From the NCBI GenBank assembly GCA_036346395.1, contig CM070615.1, forward strand, positions 23,617,282 to 23,681,281: DNA of 64,000 bases, written 5' to 3'. The notes under the pieces were generated by a model. It saw nothing but the letters and a program-made list of their open reading frames with translations, was not told where the DNA came from and did no database searches. The stretch comes from Hsuehochloa calcarea (lineage: Eukaryota; Streptophyta; Magnoliopsida; Poales; Poaceae). Numbering within the stretch: position 1 is the stretch's first letter; each line of letters begins with the position of its first letter. A program made the translations under genes and the position numbers. This document shows positions 57,341 to 64,000 of the stretch, piece by piece.

Positions 57341-58080
57341 CAATGATGTGCTATCATGGGTCCACCAAGTCGATCCATCAAGTGAGGAGTTTTCTGGTTT
57401 AGCGGGATACTATCGTCGCTTTATTGAGAACTTCTCCAAAATTGCCAAGCCAATGACCGAGTTACTCGGAAGGACAGAAGTATGTGTGGTCTGCGATTGC
57501 GAGAAGAGTTTTCAAGAACTCAAGAGCGATTGACCACACTCAGCTCTTGTTCTTCCGATGTCCACCGAAGCTTCGATATCTATTATGACGCTTCTCGCCA
57601 GGGGCTCGGTTGTGTTCTTATGCAAGAGGGCCAGGTGGTGGCTTATGCATCGAGGCAGTTGCGGCCTCATGAGCTTAATTATCCAACCCATGACTTGGAG
57701 TTAGCTGCAGTGATCCATGCACTAAAGATTTGGCGGCATTACCTCATCGGTAATCGTTGCGAAGTATATTCAGATCACAAGAGTCTGAAGTACTTGTTCA
57801 CCCAACCAGATCTGAACCTTAGGCAAAGAAGGTGGTTGGAATTGATCAAGGATTATGATATGGGTCTTCAATATCATCCGGGAAAAGCAAATGTTGTGGC
57901 CGACGCTCTCAGTCGCAAGGTTCATTGCAATTCCTTAATGGTCTTGGAGCAGCAGCCAGCCCTTCATGAAGAATTTCAGCGGCTCAACTTGGGAGTGGTT
58001 GAGCAGGGTTCTCTCGCTTTGGTTGTGCAACCAACCTTGAGGGCCAAATCAAGGCTGCACAACAGTCAGATGTCGGTGTG
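57297..58080 (+). pseudogene. Element D RNase H
   Basis: 57297-57533: FSGLAGYYRRFIENFSKIAK. 57482-58081: YYDASRQGLGCVLMQEGQVV (first Asp), THDLELAAVIHALK (Glu), YSDHKSLKYLFTQ (Asp) and ANVVADALSRK (last Asp). Core catalytic residues are present, but the N-terminal connection is shifted near 57530. Confidence 0.85.
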
Positions 58081-58970
58081 AGTCACATCAAGGAAAATAT
58101 CAAGAGTGGCTCCGCTAAGTGCTTTTCTGAGGACGACCATGGGGTCATTTGGTTCGGATCACGCCTGGTTGTTCCGAAGATCGTGGAATTGCGGAACTTG
58201 ATTCTCCGCGAAGCTCATGACTCCCCGTTGTCTATTCATCCTGGGGCCACGAAGATGTATCAAGATCTCCTAAAAGATTCCGTGGACCCGAATGAAACGG
58301 GAAATCGCAAGGTTCGTTGCTGAGTGCGACGTATGTCGTTGTGTCAAGGCCGAGCATCAGCGTCCCGCAGGACTGCTTCAGCCTTTGCCTATTCCTGAAT
58401 GGAAGTGGGATTCGATCGGGATGGATTTTATCACCGTGCCGCCTCGCACCTCAAGGGTAATGATGCCATCACAGGTTGTCATTGATCGGCTAACTAAAGT
58501 GGCGCACTTCCTTCCAGTCAAGACGGGTCTCCGTGTAGGCCGGTTGGCGGATCTCTACATTGCCCGCATCGTGAGCTTACATGGGGTACCCAAGACAATT
58601 GTCTCGGATCGTGGTTCTCTTTTCACCTCTCGCTTTTGGCATGGTTTGCAAGAAGCTATGGGAACTCGCCTCTCTTCAAAGACAGACTTATCATCCTCAA
58701 ACTGATGGCGAGACTGAAAGAGTCAACCAAGTATTGGAAGACATGCTCCGTGCTTGTGTTCTCTCCTATGGAAAGCATTGGGAGAGATGTTTGCCATTCG
58801 CCGAGTTCTCCTACAATAACAGTTTCCAAGCTAGTCTTGGAATGGCACCTTTCGAGGCTTTGTATGGAAGAAAATGCAGAACTCCGCTGAATTGGTCGGC
58901 GGTGAACGACCATTCTTTGGCCCGCACTCAATCAATGAAGCCGAGGGCGAGTCCAGCTTGATTCGAGATC
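58081..58970 (+). pseudogene. Element D integrase
   Basis: 58078-58323 has VELRNLILREAHDSPLSIHP, the H-half of the zinc domain, and 58292-58705 has CDVCRCVKAEHQRP. Core: IGMDFITVPPRTS (Asp), VSDRGSLFTSRFW (Asp), then after a shift near 58655 QTDGETERVNQVLEDML (Glu) and YNNSFQASLGMAPFEALYG. A frameshift between the second and third catalytic residues means no full core. After 58961 the frame decays. Confidence 0.85.
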
Positions 58971-59470
58971 GGTTGCGCATGCGCCACCCGAGCAAAAGAG
59001 CTATGCGATCGTCGTCGCCGTGAGTTGAGCTTTGAGCCGAATGACTTTGTTTATCTCAAAGTCTCTCCTTTGAGGGCCATCAACGATTCGGCGTCAAGGG
59101 CAAGTTGGCTCCTCGATATGTCGGTCCATACCGAGTCATCGAGAAGAAGGGCAATGCCGCCTACAAGTTGGAGTTGCTGCACGCACTTGAGGGGGTGCAT
59201 GATGTGTTCCACGATCCCACCAAGAAGTGCCTCCGCGTTCCAACCGAGGAAGCTCGTTGGAAACTCTTGATGTTCGTGAAGACTTGACCTACAAGGAGCA
59301 CCTGCTCGCATCCTTGAAGAGGTGAACGAAGAACGAGGAATCGTGCCATCAAGTTCCTTAAAGTTCAATGGTCAAACCATTACAAGATGAAGCCACTTAG
59401 GAAAGGGAAGATCGTCTGCAAGCGAACTACCCTCTTTCTTTATCGAGTAAGCCAAATCTCTGGCGAGATT
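58971..59470 (+). pseudogene. Element D integrase C-terminus and chromodomain-like end
   Basis: 59025-59100: FEPNDFVYLKVSPLR. 59105-59287: APRYVGPYRVIEKKGNAAYK and HALEGVHDVFHD (GPY/F region). From 59285, shifted frames contain RILEEV-, FLKVQWSNH- and EREDRL-like translations (59300-59430), the position and pattern of a Tekay-type chromodomain. It ends before the polypurine tract. Confidence 0.7.
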
Positions 59471-59473
59471 TAC

Positions 59474-59488
59474 GTAAGGGGGAGGTTT
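59474..59488 (+). promoter_or_regulatory. Element D polypurine tract
   Basis: GTAAGGGGGAGGTTT directly before the 3' LTR start TGTAACATCCC. Confidence 0.9.
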
Positions 59489-62400
59489 TGTAACATCCCA
59501 AATTGGGTTTGTGTTTCAAATGTAATAAAAATGAGGATAAATTAAAACTTTTGTTGCCTCATGTGTAGTTACAAGATGTTTGAAACCTCTTTCCTTTAAT
59601 TGGTGGAAATTAAAACTCAAAATTTCCCCAATTAAATTCAAGTCATCAATCTCCTCAATGAAAATCTGTGCCCTACCCTCAAAATAATTTTCATTGGACC
59701 TAGGAGAGATGTTTAACCCTCGAAATTATTTCATAATTTTCGAAATTATTTGATAATTTTGAGACAAGTCAAACATTAGTCAAACTCCTAAATCGCTTTC
59801 TGAATTTTTAGAGAAACATGCGATGCATAACAGTCTCGAAAATTTTATATAAGGTTCCTCCTATTGTCGAAATCTCGAGCTAAAATTTCATGAATTTTGG
59901 AGTTTGTCTCGCTATTCCAAATAATTCTCTAAAGTCGGCTCACCAATTAAGTCGAAAATCGCTTTCACTCGTTGTTCGTCCGGTCCGACATCGATTCGAG
60001 CTCAAGGGTGCAACCAGATCAACTAATAGCACCTTAGGGCGCCTCTCGCGCGCCGTGATCCGTAGTCGCTTGATCTAAATCCAGCGGCCGACGCGCGGGT
60101 GAACGTTCGGACCGAACGAACTCACTTAAGCGCGTTAGTCGTTTGATCTTCGATCAACGGCCGCGATGGAAGGGGATGTTCGGACCATCCGAAAGGTGCG
60201 GCTGATCACCAACGTCGGATCTTGATCGAGCGGTCGACAAGCGATGGAACGCTCGGGCCCCGAACCGAATAGCCGGCGTTTGAGCGCGAGTAGCCGCACG
60301 ATTGGAATCCTATGTGATCGAACGGCCGTCCTCTTTTCGTCTTCCTCTCGCTCACGTGCGTCGGCCGAAGTCAACAGAGAACGTGCACAGTACAGCAACC
60401 ACAGTGCATTGTCACCTCCATCGTCCGGCCAACGCCTTTGAGCATTAAAGCTAGTGCTGCCGACCTGCTGAGTCGTCTTCTACCTCGCACTGCCCCATCC
60501 CTTCGGCCGCTTTGAATGACAAGCTTTTGACCGAAAGTTGCATTGCTCCATCCGCTGCCCTCTCGGCCTATATAAGCTTCTTCATTGCTCCTTAGCATTC
60601 TTTGAACACCTTTGAGCTTCAAAGATCACTTCTAGTGCACCGAGTGAGCTCCTCGGTGAAATATTGCTCTACCGCCATTGTTGAAGCTTCAAGTTCTTGG
60701 TGAAAGTGGTGTTCTTGGCCTCTCATCCGAACATGTTGCTTCTCGCTTGCTTAGCCTCTCGAAGAGTATTAACCCTCTGTCGGTTTTTCTTTTGGCAGAG
60801 AGCTCAATTTGTGTTTTCCCCTTTCACCGCAAAGGGTGATCTTCTTCTTTAGCTCGTAAGTGCACCATTTTCAAATTCCTTGCTCCCTTCGCTTACTCTC
60901 ATCTCTGTGCGCATTAGCCCTCAATCAATTTCACATTTAGCCGCAGGAATCTTATCAATTTGGTTTTCCTCTTTCGCCGAAAATTGGTTATTGTCTTCTC
61001 CACTCGATAAGTCCATCTCTGCCCAATTCCTTGCTTCAGTAGGTACTCCATGCTATTGCGATCATCGTAGTAGCTTTAGATTTCGCTATTTTTGCTTGAG
61101 TCACCGCGCATCGTCGGGCCGCCTCTGTTCTTTTTGTCGACCTTCGTTGTCGGACGAAAAATGAGAGCTTTCGATTATCGCTGAGTTTGAGCCGTAGGAT
61201 TTTAGATCAAACGCCGGATTCTTGTGGCGTGATCGGACGCGCTTAGGTCATCGCGCGTGGCCGTCCGACTTTCGATCAACGGTCCAGATCGGATGAACGT
61301 TCGGACCGTCCGAGCGGTTCGATCCGCGTGGACCGTTGGATCCAAGATCGACGGTTCATGTTCGTGTGAACGCTCGATCGCCGGATATCCTTGGCATCCG
61401 GTTCGCTCATCTTTCATCCAACGGCCGATGCTTAGGGTTGGCGCGTTAAGCTCTGCATTGCTGCGCTGCGGTGGGCTGTTGGATCGATGATCTTCGCCCA
61501 TGATCTTCCACGCCGTTTATCAGGGTTATATTTCTGGGTAGAGTTATTTATCAACCGAAAAATAGTTTTATCTTCCAAAATTCATAAGTATTTTTCTCAG
61601 AGCTTCAAAATGATAAAACCAAAGCCTTTATTTTTCATTCTTTGTAAAATTATTTCCAGATAGGTTGCTCATTTATCTCAAGAGCGAAATGTTTTATTTT
61701 GAAAGTAAACATTAAACTGATTATCTTTGCAATAGAAAAATAGTGAATCTTAGAAAACTCATAAATAATTATTGCAAGCTCCAAATGAGATGAATCCAGG
61801 GGGGCTGTTCATCTTATAAGATGCTTGATTTATCATAAAAGTTTCAGTAGCTGTATCATTCTAGAAAATTTCGCTAAAATCATTGCTTAGGTGAATAGTG
61901 CTGTTTTTCATTTTTCCGCCGATTGAAAATGTTTTGGCCATAACTTTTGCATTAAGAATCCAAATCAATTGGTTCTTGTTGCTTTAGTTCATAAAAATTA
62001 TGTTCTTTCTACTGTAAAAATTTGAGAACTTTTTGCTGAGTTTTGCTGTTGCATCTTTCGATGTTTCTCGCCTTATTGGTTCTTGTTGGTTCTTTCGATA
62101 GGTTGCGATAATATTGTTAATATCGAGTGATCCTCTGCAGAGCAAAACAATGAGCTTCAGAAGGCAAGATATTTGATCATAAATGTCCCATTACTTTCAA
62201 AGTCTAATATCTTGTTTACAAATTATATGTATGCATTGCTTTTGTGTCCAAGTATTTTTGTCCTGCTTAGAGGTAGCTATTCCTAACGCATTGTTGCCAT
62301 TAAAATGTTATCCTCGCCACAACCATAAGCTATTATCATCATTTGGTGAATTAGAGCCCGTGATTTAATTATGCTCTTTTCTGTCTTTTGCGATATCATG

Positions 62401-63856
62401 CTTAGAAATGCTTAGCTACCGGTAGAATTGGGCTGTTATCGATTTAGTCGATGACCTTGATCACACAAATCATTTTGTTTATTTTTGGTTCAGCACCTTA
62501 TGCTTTTGTTTTGTAAAACCAAAATGAAACAAAATGATTTGACTTGGGCACAATGGCATGTTGGTGTGATTGTTGGGTGTGACAAGGAAAGGTGCCTAGG
62601 TCCCTAAGGACCGAAAATGTTGCTTGCGCCACTGATCCAAGTACTTTTGCGTACTAACCACATGAGGGTTATATGGGACCCCTCTTGACCTAGTACTTTG
62701 GAGTGTGTTATCTCCGAGTCGCAGGAGGAGCGTTGTGTGTGTTGTGTGAAAAGGAGTTGTGTTCTTGTGTTGGGTGTGCGGTGGTGGAGTTTTGGGATGG
62801 ACTCTCCACCTCGAGGGGCGCCGAGCTTGTCCGAGGCTTTACCCGTGAGGGGTAGTTGTCCGAGGTGGGCCACGACCCGACACAACGTATGGGTTTCTAT
62901 CCATACTGGCGACTCGAGTTAATACATAATATTGGAAAAGTCTCAGAGGACTTAGCGTGCTTGCATACCTAAGGAAGTGTGCTTAATCATGTGGCAAAAA
63001 GGCGGTCTGACATGTGGGTAAGTTGGTACACCCTGCAGGGATAAATCTATTCGAATAGCCTCGTCCTAGGTTGTGGACACGCTTGGTGATTTCACGCAAG
63101 ATCTAGACTTCAACAACTGTTTTTGTTTTTAAATTAAAATTTGACATGGTTGGCATGAATGGGTAATTCATGCTATTGTGGTGGCCATTGGGTTGGCCAC
63201 TTCCAGGACTGTTTTACTGTTGTTGATACTTGATTACTACTGTTTTTACCAAATAAAATCAGATTGCAAAATTGCCTTCAATCTATTACATTATTGCAAA
63301 TAAAACTTGCTTTATGCTTACAAACTTGAGTCCTATCCTGCTCCACTTAAATAAGCTTGCATATAGTTATTGTATAGATCTGTTATCATTCTTATATATC
63401 TTGCGAGTACATTCAAAGTACTCACCCAGCTTTTGCTGGGCTGCTTTTGTTTGCAGAGGAAGAAGGTGAGCCCCAAGGGCTTCACTTCTGTGAGATGTGT
63501 CATGTTCGACGGCTAGTCATACACAGTCGGTTGCCTTGTGGGTAAAAGGCACACCGTTGGGCTCTTTTGTTTATCGCCATCTTATGGCACTTTTGCTTCC
63601 GCTGTTCTGTAATATTTATCTGTTGGCCGGTTGGCCTCTTTGTTGTATTTACTCTTGAATAATATTATGTATGTCTTTATTTGGTTCTGTGCTCTCGGTT
63701 CTATGTGATTGAATGGAATTGATGCATGAACTTTTGTGAGAGGGTGTATCTTGACTGGAAGTATACATTCCTCGGCGTCACGAGTTATTATGCTTATGAT
63801 GATAGGGTCAAGTGGTGACTAATCATTATAAGCTTAATAATCCCGGGGGCGTCACA
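59489..63856 (+). repeat. Element D 3' LTR
   Basis: 4368 bp, a direct repeat of 49840-54209. The 61-codon frame 62183-62368 is identical to 52540-52725 but has no known motif. Ends GGGGGCGTCACA before ACTGT. Confidence 0.9.
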
Positions 63857-64000
63857 ACTGTGAAGCACAACGACTCATTAATCGAGTCACAACACTTGAA
63901 ATGAGGAAGCAACAGTTTGCCCAACCCCTCCTACTGTGCACAGTGTGTCATTTTAATATTTTTCTACTAACCACGGACCAAAGCCCGCTCTGATATCAAC
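63857..64000 (-). mobile_element. Leader of a minus-strand relative of element C
   Basis: On the minus strand the last bases read GTTGATATCAGAGCGGGC, then a CCGTGGTTA and TTGACACACTGTGCACAGTA-like leader with a GTAGGAGGGGTTGGG run. They align with 35401-35475 of element C. The LTR itself lies beyond the window. Between 63861 and about 63925 the origin is unclear. Confidence 0.7.
63987..63998 (-). promoter_or_regulatory. Primer binding site of the right-edge element
   Basis: The plus strand reads GCTCTGATATCA; the minus strand TGATATCAGAGC differs from the tRNA-iMet complement at one base (a G-to-A change). Confidence 0.75.

Larger units (their letters stand above)
49840..63856 (+). mobile_element. 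Element D: Tekay/Del-like chromovirus with 4.37-kb LTRs
   Basis: LTRs 49840-54209 and 59489-63856 begin TGTAACATCCCAAATTGGG and end GGGGGCGTCACA. The interior (54210-59488) has a primer site, gag, protease, RT, RNase H, integrase, chromodomain-like end and polypurine tract on the plus strand. Flanks are GCTGT (49835-49839) and ACTGT (63857-63861), four of five matching. The LTRs make up most of the 14.0-kb element. The coding part is broken by more than ten frameshifts or stops, so it cannot move by its own proteins. Confidence 0.85.

Overview
The window is transposon-packed plant nuclear DNA. The families, the plant-type CACTA and PIF/Harbinger fragments and the tRNA-iMet primer sites point to a grass (Poaceae), but I cannot name the species. 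I found no intact host gene, RNA gene, CRISPR array or bacterial-type operon. Every coding region I could support belongs to a mobile element, and all are broken by stops, frameshifts or insertions.

Layout, left to right. (1) 1-2684: decayed CACTA (En/Spm) ORF with a plant-transposase domain and a Ulp1/C48-like C-terminal domain. (2) About 2685-12176: minus-strand Ty1/copia-type remnant with only gag recognisable, cut by two LTR insertions (5088-7269, target duplication ACAAG; 7639-9729, TCATC) related to element C below. (3) 12181-12526: truncated mini-CACTA with a long inverted repeat. (4) 12737-13428: a 692-bp TRIM-like LTR element (TSD AGGCC) lying in an older LTR-like sequence that ends near 14441. 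(5) 15662-17161: solo LTR related to element D (TSD TACTG).

(6) 17257-43885: the main nest. Outer element A is a plus-strand Ty3/gypsy element with TGATG...CATCA LTRs, probably of the CRM (centromeric) clade. Its gag is split by a 3.27-kb solo LTR (19617-22889, TSD CGTAA). Its integrase is split by element C (25826-42467, TSD CTATG), a plus-strand Tekay/Del-like chromovirus. The 5' LTR of C is itself split by element B (27221-34883, TSD CAGAC), a minus-strand CRM-like element. The insertion order is therefore A, then C, then B. In A and B the pol frame runs more than 100 codons into the 3' LTR.

(7) 43886-45579: minus-strand gypsy-type gag fragment (PF04195-like). (8) 45580-45952: complete 373-bp mini-CACTA with TSD TCA. 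(9) 45953-47330: tandem and simple repeats. (10) 47331-49839: 5' part of a PIF/Harbinger-like element with a broken Myb/SANT ORF. (11) 49840-63856: element D, a Tekay/Del-like chromovirus with 4.37-kb LTRs and a heavily frameshifted interior. (12) 63857-64000: leader and primer site of a minus-strand relative of C.

I saw no new gene system. The most useful observations are the two CRM-like elements (a possible centromere or pericentromere signal), the TRIM with recognisable primer and polypurine sites, a coding minisatellite inside the LTR of A, and a recurring pattern of one- or two-base indels at CG-rich sites between paired LTRs, which could be biological decay or assembly error.
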